NCBI RefSeq assembly: GCF_037081775.1
Contig: NZ_JBAMHQ010000001.1
Span: forward strand, 2,542,001-2,606,000
Source: Haladaptatus sp. ZSTT2
Lineage (GTDB): Archaea; Halobacteriota; Halobacteria; Halobacteriales; Halococcaceae
Direction of reading: 5' to 3'
Length of the DNA stretch: 64,000 nt
Position 1 is the stretch's first letter, and each line of letters begins with the position of its first letter. The position numbers and the translations under genes are program-made. This document shows, piece after piece, positions 44,239 to 53,027 of this stretch. Below the pieces are notes generated by a model. That model was not told the origin of the DNA, did not search any database, and saw only the letters and a list, made by a program, of their open reading frames with translations.

Positions 44239-44490
44239 ATGGGCGCGGGTGAGGAGCCGGGGGTCGAGATAGACGAGATTTCGCCGATGGCGTGGCGACT
44301 TCTGCGGACGGCAGCGGGCTACGAACAGCGCGAAGTCGAGCGGCAAATCGACGGGTTGCTCCAGGCGCACATCTCGATGCTCGAAGGCGGCAGTCGCGGG
44401 CTGTCACATTCACGGCGCACGGCGCTGTTCTCGCTGTACGCAGAACAGTTGCGTTCGCCGCAGATTCATGCCATCGTGGCTCACTTCTAA
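44239..44490 (+). CDS. Cro/C1-type helix-turn-helix protein
   Basis: 83 residues. After an acidic N-terminus, SPMAWRLLRTAAGYEQREVERQIDG is the helix-turn-helix and LQAHISMLEGGSRGLSHSRRTALFSLYAEQL the dimer region. It is a probable small DNA-binding regulator. It lies between the decarboxylase gene (divergent) and the transporter gene (same direction). Confidence 0.7.
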   Translation: MGAGEEPGVEIDEISPMAWRLLRTAAGYEQREVERQIDGLLQAHISMLEGGSRGLSHSRRTALFSLYAEQLRSPQIHAIVAHF

Positions 44491-44503
44491 TTATTTTCCC
44501 ACC

Positions 44504-44522
44504 GATACGTAATTATCGTATC
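44504..44522. promoter_or_regulatory. Palindrome between the HTH gene and the SLC13 transporter gene
   Basis: GATACG-TAATTAT-CGTATC has perfect 6-base arms. It follows the HTH stop by 13 bases and lies about 85 bases before the transporter ATG, near an AT-rich promoter (GTTAAATATC at about 44570-44580). It may be an operator or, followed by TTTTCT, a terminator-like signal. Confidence 0.4.
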
Positions 44523-44607
44523 TTTTCTAACAGTTACTTTTATCATTTTTTACAAACCACGTAAGACAATCGTTAAATATCATCATTTGGAATGAGCCGG
44601 TGTATCA

Positions 44608-46173
44608 ATGATACAGGCGGGTGACGGCACGTCTCGTAGACGGGTCATGTTGTTCGGTATCGCTGTCCTCGGAACGGCGCTCATCGCCCTTGCGCCGAAT
44701 CCTGACGGACTCACCATTCGCGGTCAGTACGCGATTGCGACCATGTTCTTCGCCGGGTCGCTCTGGATTACGGGGGCATTGCCGCTCCCGGTCACGGCGC
44801 TCTCGATACCCGTGTTACTCACGGCGTTCGGCGTCTACGACGACATCGACCCCGCGTTGGCTGGCTTCGCAGACCACCTCATCTTCTTGTTCATCGCCGG
44901 GTTCATGCTGGCGAATGCGCTGCAGAAGTACAACATCGACCGACGGATTGCCCTCTGGCTCATGGCGAAGATGGGCTCTTCTGCTCGGCTGTTGATTCTC
45001 GCCATCATGCTCGCCACAGCGTTCCTCTCGATGTGGGTGTCGAACACCGCGACCACGGCAATGATGACACCAATCGCCCTCGGGGTGCTCGGGCAAGTCA
45101 TCGGTCGCGACGAGATTCAAGAGGACACGGACGACGCCGCAGCGTTCTCGAACATGCAGATTTCGACGCTGCTCGGGACGGCGTACGCCGCGAGCGTCGG
45201 CGGTGTCGGCACGCTCATCGGGACGCCGCCAAACGCCATCGTGGCGAGTCAACTCAAAGAACTCCTCGGCTACGAAATCACCTTCTTCGACTGGCTCGTC
45301 ATCGGCATTCCAGTCGTCTTCGTGACCCTGCCGCTCGTCTGGTACATCCTCACCTTCCGGCTCTACCCGCCGGAAGTGAAAGACGTGAGCGGCGCACGCC
45401 GCAAGGCAGAACAGTACCTCGAAGAGGAGGGAAGTCTCTCCACTCGCGGCCGCCGCGTCGCGTGGATTTTTGGTGCGACAGCGTTCCTCTGGGTGCTCGG
45501 CGGCCTCGACATCCTCTTTGAGGGGATTCTGCCACCTACCGTGTTCACCACGCTGTTCGGCGGTGAGGGCCTGACCATCTTCGGCGTCGAAGGCCACCAA
45601 GGGCTGCTCTACTACGTGATGGTCGGTCTCTACGCCATCCCGGCGCTCGTCCTCGCGGACACGGTCGAGTGGGACGACATCGTTGACATCGACTGGGGGA
45701 CCATCCTTCTGTTCGGTGGCGGCATCTCGCTCGCTGGCGCGTTCGCTGATACCGGCGCGACTGAATGGCTCGTTTCGAGCATCTTCGATGGTCTCGTTGG
45801 GACGAACATCCTGTTCGTCGTCGGCGCAATCGTCCTGTTGGTCATCTTCCTCACCGAGATGACGAGCAACACCGCGACCTCTGCGATTATCGTCCCCATC
45901 CTCATCGCACTCGGTGGCGTGTTCGCTGGCACGCTCGGCGTCGCAGAACCCGAAGCCGCTATCTTCCTCGCGGTGAGCGGCGCGATTGCGGCCTCCTTCG
46001 CGTTCGCCTTGCCCGTGGCGACGCCGCCAAACGCCATCGTGTTCGGGTCGGGGCACATGAAACAAAAACACATGATGAAAGCCGGAATCGTCCTCAACGT
46101 CGTGATGACGGCGGTGCTCACGGGCCTCATCATGCTCCTGTTCATGTTCGTCTGGCCCGCACTGCTCTGGTAA
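44608..46173 (+). CDS. SLC13/DASS-family anion transporter
   Basis: 521 residues with about eleven to twelve membrane helices. Both SNT motifs of the DASS family are present: WVSNTATTAMMTPIAL near residue 146 and MTSNTATSAIIVPIL near 421. These bind sodium and substrate carboxylate. Substrates are dicarboxylates, sulfate or phosphate; the choice is open. A small HTH gene precedes it. Confidence 0.88.
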   Translation: MIQAGDGTSRRRVMLFGIAVLGTALIALAPNPDGLTIRGQYAIATMFFAGSLWITGALPLPVTALSIPVLLTAFGVYDDIDPALAGFADHLIFLFIAGFMLANALQKYNIDRRIALWLMAKMGSSARLLILAIMLATAFLSMWVSNTATTAMMTPIALGVLGQVIGRDEIQEDTDDAAAFSNMQISTLLGTAYAASVGGVGTLIGTPPNAIVASQLKELLGYEITFFDWLVIGIPVVFVTLPLVWYILTFRLYPPEVKDVSGARRKAEQYLEEEGSLSTRGRRVAWIFGATAFLWVLGGLDILFEGILPPTVFTTLFGGEGLTIFGVEGHQGLLYYVMVGLYAIPALVLADTVEWDDIVDIDWGTILLFGGGISLAGAFADTGATEWLVSSIFDGLVGTNILFVVGAIVLLVIFLTEMTSNTATSAIIVPILIALGGVFAGTLGVAEPEAAIFLAVSGAIAASFAFALPVATPPNAIVFGSGHMKQKHMMKAGIVLNVVMTAVLTGLIMLLFMFVWPALLW

Positions 46174-46211
46174 ACCGAACCACTCAATTGGGCGACGGCG
46201 TTTTTTCCGGT

Positions 46212-46895
46212 ATGGGAACGCCGCTTTCGTCGCGCGCGGAACAAGCCGAAGAGGTCTTAGACCGCCTCTACGAGGAGTTTCCCGACACGACGATTTCACT
46301 TCGTTACGCGAACCGTCTCGAACTTTTGATTGCCGTGATGCTCTCTGCGCAGTGTACCGACAAGCGCGTGAACAAGGTCACGAAGGAGCTGTTCGCAAAG
46401 TACGATTCGGCCGAAGACTACGCGAACACGGAGCAAGAGGAACTGGCCGAGGACATCTCCTCGATTACCTACTACAACAACAAGGCGAAGTACATCCGGA
46501 GTGCGTGTGCGGATATCATCGAGAAACACGACGGTGAAGTGCCAGATACGATGTCGGAGTTGACCGACCTCGCGGGTGTCGGCCGCAAGACGGCGAACGT
46601 CGTCCTCCAACACGGCCACGACATCGTCGAGGGAATCGTGGTGGACACGCACGTCCAGCGCATCTCTCGGCGGCTTGGGTTGACTGAGGAGAAAAGCCCA
46701 AAAAACATCGAACAAGCCCTCATGCCACTCATCCCGCGTGAGGACTGGCAGAACCTCACCCACCTCCTGATTAGTCACGGTCGGGCGACGTGTACCGCCA
46801 TCAACCCCGATTGCGACGACTGCGTCTTAGAAGACATCTGTCCGTCGTCGAAACTCGACCACGACGTGGACTTGGCGAAAAACGAAGCCTGGTAG
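46212..46895 (+). CDS. nth: Endonuclease III (DNA glycosylase/AP lyase)
   Basis: 227 residues. Helix-hairpin-helix LTDLAGVGRKTANVVL carries the nucleophile Lys126; catalytic Asp145 is in VVDTHVQR. The 4Fe-4S ligands are Cys194, Cys201, Cys204 and Cys210 with the family spacing C-x6-C-x2-C-x5-C. It removes oxidised pyrimidines. The ATG at 46212 follows the transporter by about 40 bases; longer upstream ORF is out of family. Confidence 0.93.
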   Translation: MGTPLSSRAEQAEEVLDRLYEEFPDTTISLRYANRLELLIAVMLSAQCTDKRVNKVTKELFAKYDSAEDYANTEQEELAEDISSITYYNNKAKYIRSACADIIEKHDGEVPDTMSELTDLAGVGRKTANVVLQHGHDIVEGIVVDTHVQRISRRLGLTEEKSPKNIEQALMPLIPREDWQNLTHLLISHGRATCTAINPDCDDCVLEDICPSSKLDHDVDLAKNEAW

Positions 46896-46943
46896 GCACC
46901 CAAACTGTTTTCTCGATTTGTGACAACTGAAAATCAATTCACT

Positions 46944-47171
46944 ATGCCAGTGACAGATCGGGTGTTGGCCTCACGGTTCGTGAACCCACAGCGGCTTGGT
47001 TTCATCTGTGTGGTTGGGGTTCTGGCGTTGGTCGTAGACGTCACCGCGTTCGAGATTTTTGGCGTCGAAACGCTTGTTGAGGCCGCAGAACAGTTCGTGA
47101 TTATTGTTGTCGGTGGTTATCTCGGATTGACCCTCGCCGACGTGTCGTGGGAGCGGAAGTTCGGGACGTGA
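46944..47171 (+). CDS. Small two-helix membrane protein
   Basis: 75 residues from ATG 46944 (a GTG at 46920 is an alternative). Two hydrophobic helices (FICVVGVLALVVDVTAF and FVIIVVGGYLGLTLADV) with a short basic C-terminus (WERKFGT). Unrecognised; convergent with the DUF7321-like gene. Confidence 0.5.
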   Translation: MPVTDRVLASRFVNPQRLGFICVVGVLALVVDVTAFEIFGVETLVEAAEQFVIIVVGGYLGLTLADVSWERKFGT

Positions 47172-47181
47172 CCCGATTTCC

Positions 47182-47673
47182 TCAGAAAAACTGGTATTTC
47201 GTGAGAAAGCGCGCCATCCCGACGATCCACGCGAAAATCCAGAACAGCACGTAGCCGAACACGCCGATACGGAGGCGGCGGCGCCAGAAGTCCATCTTCT
47301 CAGAGCCGATTTCGGAGAGCAACACGTCCTCGTCGTAGTCGTGGTAGAGGTTGTGTTTCCACTTCGCTTGGAAGATGCGGACGATGCCCGTAAACGCGAA
47401 CACGAGCATGGCGTAGGCCTGCAATCCGAGGAAGGCGTGGAACGCGGCGAAGCCGTTTAGCTGGTCGGTGAGCCGGGGAACCATCCAGAACACGACGGGG
47501 ACGGTGTTGAGGGTGAGGCCGACGAAGATGAATTTGAGGTGGTAGGTGAGCACGCCCCACGTCACCTCGTCTGCGTCTATCATTATCCACGCGCCGTAGA
47601 GGTAGAACGGAAAACTGAGCGTCACGAGGAGGGCAGCCACGGCCGCAGTCGTGGCGTCCGGCAGGCCGAGCAT
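47182..47673 (-). CDS. Membrane protein of the cytochrome bc locus (DUF7321-like)
   Basis: 163 residues with about four membrane helices (AVAALLVTLSFPFYLYGAWIM, HLKFIFVGLTLNTVPVVFWMV, FHAFLGLQAYAMLVFAFTGIV, LRIGVFGYVLFWIFAWIVG). Several His residues (YHLKF, FHAF, KHNLYHDY) are in or near helices and could bind haem, though this is unproven. It is divergent from the bc operon. I recall it as part of the haloarchaeal bc neighbourhood; the number is from memory. Confidence 0.7.
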   Translation of the reverse strand: MLGLPDATTAAVAALLVTLSFPFYLYGAWIMIDADEVTWGVLTYHLKFIFVGLTLNTVPVVFWMVPRLTDQLNGFAAFHAFLGLQAYAMLVFAFTGIVRIFQAKWKHNLYHDYDEDVLLSEIGSEKMDFWRRRLRIGVFGYVLFWIFAWIVGMARFLTKYQFF

Positions 47674-47772
47674 TATCTGGAGTTGCGACGCGAGGCGCTA
47701 AAACATGGCGAAAACAGCGTCAGCGAGGGGGTTCGGAAAGCGTTTACCGGTCGAACGCTAACGTTCCCGGAA

Positions 47773-48714
47773 ATGGGAGATGCTCGTTCCACGGGCCCAG
47801 ACGAACTCGACGAGCAAGCAGACGGCTCGTCGGGCGAGGGGTCACCCTCCGTAGAGGAACTCAGAAAGCGCGTCGAAGAGAAGTACGACTTCGACAACTT
47901 CGGCCCGGCGGACATGGCGAAGATGACGCCCGAAGAGTGGGACGTCGCGTTCGACCCCGACTCGTGGATTACGGGCGACGAGCTGTTAGCCCGCGTCGAG
48001 GCAGACCTGCGCTGGCAGGTCGCCACCCGCGAAGTGTTCGCACGCGTCGAACGAGTCGAAGAAAACGGCGAGGAATGCCTGCTTGCCTACTCAGACGAGG
48101 GGTACGCCGTCATCTACGCGGACGGGAGCGTCGAAGGCAGCGGGACGATTCTCCGCGACGTAAAGCCCACGGTCGCCCTTTGTTCGATGGACGACTACGA
48201 GCCACACGACGCTCCCGCGGGGAGAGTGCTGCCGCGCCCCGACGACGTGCGCGAAGGGACGGGCAAACTCGGCAACACCGTCTTGCTCACCGTTGGCTCG
48301 CTCAACGTGTTCGCTGGACTCATCCTCCTGTTTGGGCCGTTCATCTACGACCCACTCTTGCCGACGCTCTGTACGCCTGCAGCGAGCGGGGGCGGATTCG
48401 TCTGTGGTACTCCGCTCGGTGAGGTGACGCTGTTCCCTGTCGGCAGAGCGATTTTGCTCACGATTATCGTCGGGCTTGGCTTTCTCGCCTTCGGTCTGTT
48501 TCTCTCGGTCATCGTCGCAAACGCTCGGCTTTCAGACCGGTTTCGCGCAGAGGAGTACCGCGACCGACTGCGGGCGCTCGACCTCGAATCGGGCTCCTAC
48601 CCGGCGGCACTCCCCGAAGAATGGCGCGACCGCCTCGATGCGGCCCGCAGAGCCCGCCAGCTAGACACCCCAACCGAGCGCGATGAGACTGGTACATCGT
48701 TCCCTCAGGAATAG
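47773..48714 (+). CDS. Cytochrome bc-locus membrane protein (DUF7319-like)
   Basis: 313 residues. A soluble acidic N-terminal half (EEWDVAFDPDSWITGDELLARVEADL then a small beta domain) is followed by two membrane helices (LLTVGSLNVFAGLILLFGPF, AILLTIIVGLGFLAFGLFLSVIVA). It is the first gene of the operon block leading into the halocyanin, Rieske and cytochrome b genes. Function unknown. Confidence 0.7.
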   Translation: MGDARSTGPDELDEQADGSSGEGSPSVEELRKRVEEKYDFDNFGPADMAKMTPEEWDVAFDPDSWITGDELLARVEADLRWQVATREVFARVERVEENGEECLLAYSDEGYAVIYADGSVEGSGTILRDVKPTVALCSMDDYEPHDAPAGRVLPRPDDVREGTGKLGNTVLLTVGSLNVFAGLILLFGPFIYDPLLPTLCTPAASGGGFVCGTPLGEVTLFPVGRAILLTIIVGLGFLAFGLFLSVIVANARLSDRFRAEEYRDRLRALDLESGSYPAALPEEWRDRLDAARRARQLDTPTERDETGTSFPQE

Positions 48715-48807
48715 CGCCCGAGTGGTGACTTGAGGCGAGAATTTTGCCTGCCAGCCGGTTCTTCGTGACAGCCGACAGTACACGCGCCCACGCCCGTATT
48801 CGGTGGG

Positions 48808-48816
48808 TTTATACAA
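48808..48816 (+). promoter_or_regulatory. TATA box of the halocyanin - Rieske - cytochrome b operon
   Basis: TTTATACAA starts 35 bases before the halocyanin ATG at 48843, consistent with a short-leader transcript. It follows the end of the DUF7319-like gene, so the bc genes may have their own promoter. Confidence 0.5.
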
Positions 48817-48842
48817 ACCGGGTACTGACTTCCCAACTGTAC

Positions 48843-49496
48843 ATGAAGCGACGGGACTTTCTACTGACCGCCAGCGGTGTTGCAGGCGGTACCGCCGTCG
48901 TCGGCGCTGCCCCCGCTGTGGCCCAGGAGGAGCCTACAGCCTCCAACAATAGTTCCTCTGGCGAGGGCACGACGACGCCAGGGGCGGGTAACAACAGCAC
49001 GGATGGCAGTGGCGGCGGTGGCGGCGGTGGCGGCTCGAAAACCGTGGCCGTCGGGCCCGGCGGTGACCTCATCTTCACCCCCGGTACCGAAGAACCGCTC
49101 TACGCATCGCCCGGGACGACCGTGACGTTCAACTGGGAATCTGATAACCACAACATCGTGGTCGACAGCCAGCCAGACGGCGCGGGCTGGGAAGGCCATC
49201 AACCACTCGAAAACACGGGGTTCACCTACGAACACACGTTCGATACGACTGGCACGTACGAATACCACTGCCAGCCCCACGCCTCCTCGGGGATGACCGG
49301 TGAAATCATCATCAACGAGTCCGGTGCGCCGCCACAGAGCGCGGAAGTCGAGATTGACGCAGAGGAGATGGGTGTGCCGATTCAGGCGCACTTCGTGGGC
49401 ATCGCGACGATTCTCATGCTCGTCGTTTCGCTCATCTACACGTTCTTCCTGCTCAAATACGGCGAGTCACCCCACGCAAAAGGAGGGAACAACTAA
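48843..49496 (+). CDS. Membrane-anchored halocyanin-type blue copper protein of the bc locus
   Basis: 217 residues. Tat signal (MKRRDFLLTASGVAGGTAVVGAAPAVA), then a Ser/Gly linker with a poly-Gly run, then a plastocyanin-like domain with His103, Cys143, His146 and Met151 as the type-1 copper ligands. A C-terminal helix (about 180-203, HFVGIATILMLVVSLIYTFFL) anchors it in the membrane. It would accept electrons from the bc complex on the outer face. The stop overlaps the next start by one base (TAATG). A near-identical domain is encoded at 60190-60783. Confidence 0.9.
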   Translation: MKRRDFLLTASGVAGGTAVVGAAPAVAQEEPTASNNSSSGEGTTTPGAGNNSTDGSGGGGGGGGSKTVAVGPGGDLIFTPGTEEPLYASPGTTVTFNWESDNHNIVVDSQPDGAGWEGHQPLENTGFTYEHTFDTTGTYEYHCQPHASSGMTGEIIINESGAPPQSAEVEIDAEEMGVPIQAHFVGIATILMLVVSLIYTFFLLKYGESPHAKGGNN

Positions 49497-49894
49497 TGAG
49501 TTCTTCAGACAGCAGTTACGGTGACATTCACCGCTACGAACCAGCCCGCGAGAGTACGGCCGCGGCAATCGCGATTGTCCTGCTCACGGTCATCGAGATC
49601 GCGTTCGTTGGCCTGTTCGTGTTTGGGCTGCTCACGGGTTGGTCGAACGGCGACCAGACCGGGCTTGGGAGCATGTTCCTCGGTGGCGTGTTGTCGGTCA
49701 TTTTCATCGACCTCGCGTTCATCCTCATGCTCTACCGCAAGGAGTTCCTCCCAGACGTCATGATCGTCAAAAAGCGTCGGCGAAAATGGGAAGACCTCTA
49801 CATCAAAGAAGAGGATATGTATGGCTCCGGTGCGTCCAGCGAGGGACCGTGGGAGAGCATCAAACGCGCAGTCTATCCCTACTATAAGAGATAA
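49496..49894 (+). CDS. Cytochrome bc-locus small membrane protein (DUF7318-like)
   Basis: 132 residues with two membrane helices (AAAIAIVLLTVIEIAFVGLFVFGLL, FLGGVLSVIFIDLAFILMLY) and a basic cytoplasmic tail (KKRRRKWEDLYIKEEDM). It is translationally coupled to the halocyanin and Rieske genes. A subunit of the complex is likely but unproven. The family number is from memory. Confidence 0.7.
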   Translation: MSSSDSSYGDIHRYEPARESTAAAIAIVLLTVIEIAFVGLFVFGLLTGWSNGDQTGLGSMFLGGVLSVIFIDLAFILMLYRKEFLPDVMIVKKRRRKWEDLYIKEEDMYGSGASSEGPWESIKRAVYPYYKR

Positions 49895-49896
49895 TT

Positions 49897-50763
49897 ATGC
49901 CATTAGACGACGACAAATATCCAACTGAATCAGGCCGCCGGCGCTTCGTAAAGGGCGTCGTCGGGAGTGCGACGCTCGCCAGTGTCGGCACTGGCGGGGT
50001 CGCGGCACTCAATTCGGCCACCTCGCCGAGTGGTGCCGGTGGTGGTATCACACAGTATCTTGGCATCGAAAACACCGGAGGGCCCGCGCCACGCGGCATG
50101 CCACAGATCCCTCTCGAACTCGACTCGGAAGGGTTTATCAAGGGTGTCTGGCCAGAACCGGAGACGCAAACGGTTCAGGGACAAGAGATTACGGTCGCAG
50201 AGATGGAACTCGGCGGCGAGACGTACTCCACTGAGTGGTTCCAGTACTGCGGTGCACAGACGCTGCCGGGCATCCAGCCCGACGCAGACCAAGACAACTT
50301 CTTCCGGTCTTCCGGTGACCCACCGTACAGCTGGCAGGCGGACACGTACTCAGCCGGCGACAAACTCCACATTGACGATTTCGCTGACTACGAAAGCTGG
50401 GGTAACGGTATCGGTCAAAGCGGCCTCGGGAAGCCCGCGATGGGGACGTGGCGCTCGGTCGACGTGACGCCACAGGAACAGATTCCGGTGCAGGTCGTCC
50501 GCAGCTCGAAAATCCTCGAACGTGCAGAGAGCGGCGAAGACGAGTTCGCAGAGTGGATTCGAGCGAGCACCGTAGACGGCTGCATTGGCTGGCTCAACAA
50601 GTGTACACACTTCTGCTGTGTGCCCGGATTCAAATCAATCTCTGGCAGTGATAAGTTCAACGCGGAGAACGACGTGTACTGCCCATGCCACCAGTCGGTG
50701 TACGATCCATTCAGCACGATCAAGAAATCGTTCGTGGCACTGCCACGCCCGGAGGGTGAATAA
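49897..50763 (+). CDS. Rieske iron-sulfur protein of the bc complex
   Basis: 288 residues. A Tat-type signal-anchor (SGRRRFVKGVVGSATLASVG) precedes the Rieske domain. The 2Fe-2S ligands are Cys236 and His238 in CTHFCC and Cys262 and His265 in CPCHQS; the disulfide Cys are 241 and 264. Two usual glycines are replaced (CTHLGC to CTHFCC, and CHGS to CHQS). The domain carries an insertion before the cluster. Its stop overlaps the cytochrome b start by one base. Confidence 0.92.
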   Translation: MPLDDDKYPTESGRRRFVKGVVGSATLASVGTGGVAALNSATSPSGAGGGITQYLGIENTGGPAPRGMPQIPLELDSEGFIKGVWPEPETQTVQGQEITVAEMELGGETYSTEWFQYCGAQTLPGIQPDADQDNFFRSSGDPPYSWQADTYSAGDKLHIDDFADYESWGNGIGQSGLGKPAMGTWRSVDVTPQEQIPVQVVRSSKILERAESGEDEFAEWIRASTVDGCIGWLNKCTHFCCVPGFKSISGSDKFNAENDVYCPCHQSVYDPFSTIKKSFVALPRPEGE

Positions 50764-51557
50764 TGAGCCTCGAACGGAAAGACGAGATGGACCACGGCGC
50801 GTGGATGAAAGAGAAGAATTTGACGGCGGTCGAACAGACGTACCTGACGGTGCTCATCTGGCTCGACCAGCGGCTCCGCCTCGTGGACTACCTCGAACTC
50901 CTTGAGAATCTCTACTACAAAGTCAACCTGCAGATGCCAAAGAGCCACACCGAACAGTACAACTTGGACAACAAGTTCTGGTACTGGTATCCACTCTACG
51001 CCCTCGGCAGTTTCTCGACGTTGGCGTACGTGGCCGCCGCAATCAGTGGCGCACTTCTTGGGTTTTACTACGCGCCGGCGACGACGGGCGACCCATCTAC
51101 GGCGTACAACTCCATCGTGTTCATTATGCAGGACCTGAACTTCGGGTTCATGCTCCGGTCGATCCACCGGTGGTCGGCACAGATCATGGTGGCCGCCGTA
51201 TTCTTGCACATGCTTCGTGTGTACTTCACGGGCGCGTACAAGGAGCCGCGGGAACTCAACTGGATCATCGGCATCATCCTCATCAGCCTCACGCTGGTGT
51301 TCGGGTACACGGGGTACCTGCTGCCGTGGGACCAGCTTGCGTTCTGGGCCGGGCAGATCGGCGTCGAAATGGCGTTGTCTATCCCAATCGTCGGAGAGTG
51401 GGCTGCCCAGCTCCTGTTCGGCGGGTTCACGCTTGGACAAGCAACGCTCCAACGAATGTACATCCTGCACGTCTTCCTGTTGCCGTTCGTGGTGACGGCG
51501 GTCATCGCACTCCACATCGGCATCGTCTGGATGCAGGGCATCGCAGAACCACACTAG
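50763..51557 (+). CDS. Cytochrome b, N-terminal (b6-type) subunit
   Basis: 264 residues with four main membrane helices. Haem ligands are His135 and His149 (14 apart) and His236 and His251 (15 apart). The 15-residue spacing in the second pair matches cytochrome b6 rather than mitochondrial cytochrome b. The motif VFGYTGYLLPWDQLAFWA (Qo/Qi region) is conserved. The protein ends after four helices, so the rest of cytochrome b is a separate gene next door, as in b6f complexes. Confidence 0.93.
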   Translation: MSLERKDEMDHGAWMKEKNLTAVEQTYLTVLIWLDQRLRLVDYLELLENLYYKVNLQMPKSHTEQYNLDNKFWYWYPLYALGSFSTLAYVAAAISGALLGFYYAPATTGDPSTAYNSIVFIMQDLNFGFMLRSIHRWSAQIMVAAVFLHMLRVYFTGAYKEPRELNWIIGIILISLTLVFGYTGYLLPWDQLAFWAGQIGVEMALSIPIVGEWAAQLLFGGFTLGQATLQRMYILHVFLLPFVVTAVIALHIGIVWMQGIAEPH

Positions 51558-51563
51558 AGAATC

Positions 51564-52322
51564 ATGAGCGAAAACAACGACACAGAAGTCAGAACCGACG
51601 GCACTGGCATCGTCCCGCCGGACGATGAGACGCCCACGTGGCTGGAGCGCAAACAGCGCACCGAAGGGCTCTCCCGGCTGACCTACGAGTACTTCGAGCG
51701 CTCACGGCGCGAAGACCAGGACCTCCGCATGTCCTCTAGCTACGTCGAACGCGACGTACTCGGATTCCCTGCGTGGCCCCACGAGATGATTCGGAACCTC
51801 TCGCTCGTCGCATTCTTCACCGGAATGTTGCTGTTCCTGTCTGCGACGCTGCCACCGCACATCGGCCCGCCAGCAAATCCGAGTACGACTCCGGCGATCA
51901 TCCTGCCTGACTGGTATCTGTACTGGTCGTTCGGCCTGCTGAAGATGGGGCCGCTCAACCCCGACCTCGCCATCATCGGCGGACAGAAACTGATGGCGGA
52001 CGCGACGTACGGCGTGATTGCGAACCTCATCGTCGTGGGCGCGATTGCGGTCGTCCCCTTCCTGAACAAAGGGAGCGCGCGCAGACCGGTCGAGGAACCG
52101 TTCTGGGCGTCCGTTGGTGTGTTTGGCGTCGTGTTCGCCCTCACCATCAGCGCACTCGCAGTCAAGAACCTCGTCCCGATGAACGCAGACCTGCTGTTCG
52201 ACCTGACGTTCCTCGTGCCGTTCGTCTGTGGCTTCATCAGCTACGCGGTGTTGAAGGCGATGCGCGAAGGCTACATGTTCGAACTCAACCGCCGGTACTA
52301 CCGCCTGCGGCCACCGCAGTAA
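51564..52322 (+). CDS. Cytochrome b, C-terminal subunit (subunit IV-like)
   Basis: 252 residues with about four membrane helices. The quinol-oxidation-site motif is PDWY at residues 115-118 (IILPDWYLYWSFGLLK), where the commoner form is PEWY. The N-terminal 60 residues are a charged extension. It completes the split cytochrome b and is read 6 bases downstream of the first part. Confidence 0.92.
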   Translation: MSENNDTEVRTDGTGIVPPDDETPTWLERKQRTEGLSRLTYEYFERSRREDQDLRMSSSYVERDVLGFPAWPHEMIRNLSLVAFFTGMLLFLSATLPPHIGPPANPSTTPAIILPDWYLYWSFGLLKMGPLNPDLAIIGGQKLMADATYGVIANLIVVGAIAVVPFLNKGSARRPVEEPFWASVGVFGVVFALTISALAVKNLVPMNADLLFDLTFLVPFVCGFISYAVLKAMREGYMFELNRRYYRLRPPQ

Positions 52323-52346
52323 CCGGATTTCCACCACTTTTCGTCA

Positions 52347-52673
52347 ATGGCACCAACCGATGAGCGCTCGCCGGACGCAACCCCGTCTGAGCGTGGCGCT
52401 CGTGACGTCGAAGTCCCGATTCGTCTGTACAAAACCATCACCGTGTTCTCGACGCTGTTCGCCGTGGTCGCCGTCGTTGGCGGCTTTCTCGTCATCGACG
52501 CCGCCACCCAACAGTCGTCGCTTGCTGCGGATGAGGTGAACCTCCCCATTGCCTTGGTTGGCATTGGCCTGATTGCACTCGGTGCCATCGTGTACGCCTT
52601 CTCGACGCGCTTTCGCGCTCAGGGAATGGGAAAGTCTAAAGACGACGCCGACGAACCTCAGGATAATGGCTGA
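52347..52673 (+). CDS. Cytochrome bc-locus small membrane protein (DUF7315-like)
   Basis: 108 residues. A polar N-terminus (about 30 residues) and two membrane helices (TVFSTLFAVVAVVGGFLVID, IALVGIGLIALGAIVYAFSTRF). It is 24 bases after the cytochrome b C-terminal gene and overlaps the next gene by 8 bases. It may be an accessory subunit; function unknown. Confidence 0.7.
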   Translation: MAPTDERSPDATPSERGARDVEVPIRLYKTITVFSTLFAVVAVVGGFLVIDAATQQSSLAADEVNLPIALVGIGLIALGAIVYAFSTRFRAQGMGKSKDDADEPQDNG

Positions 52674-52938
52674 CGAATTCGCAAAAGGGCTTGGTATCTT
52701 CACGGGTGCTGGCCTGCTCTGGATGGTTCTCGCAGGGTGGTACAACACGCCCAGCTTCGAGGGTGAGCAACTTATCGGCGCAACACCCGAAGGGCTCGAC
52801 CTGTACGGGACGATGGCGGTTTACCTCCGCGACGCACTGTTCTGGTTCGCCATCCTCGGCGCGCTCACGTTCTGGGTCATCATCCCCGCCGTGAACCAGC
52901 TGCGCGCGGCCCGTGCAGAGCGCGCGAAATCCGAGTAA
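52666..52938 (+). CDS. Cytochrome bc-locus small membrane protein (DUF7314-like)
   Basis: 90 residues with two membrane helices (IFTGAGLLWMVLAGWY and DALFWFAILGALTFWVIIPAV) and a basic C-terminal stretch (QLRAARAERAKSE). It overlaps the preceding gene by 8 bases and is the last gene in the rightward bc operon. Function unknown; the number is from memory. Confidence 0.7.
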   Translation: MADEFAKGLGIFTGAGLLWMVLAGWYNTPSFEGEQLIGATPEGLDLYGTMAVYLRDALFWFAILGALTFWVIIPAVNQLRAARAERAKSE

Positions 52939-53027
52939 TCGACTGCGGTCTTTCTTCGTTTTCTCCTCCCACAGAGCCCGGCGCTTTTCCACGCAATCGA
53001 TTTTCGATATCGGCCCGTAGTAGCCGT

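Noticed and set aside
44815-46299. A 494-residue leftward frame across the SLC13 gene
   Set aside because: Antisense shadow, extremely rich in Glu/Asp/Arg/His with no hydrophobic core, opposite a clear transporter.
47182-47673. Haem-binding cytochrome b-like role for the DUF7321-like protein
   Set aside because: Histidines are near helices, but they lack the paired spacing of known haem proteins, so no haem claim is made.
50415-51554. A 379-residue leftward frame opposite Rieske and cytochrome b
   Set aside because: Antisense to two conserved respiratory genes; no independent motif.
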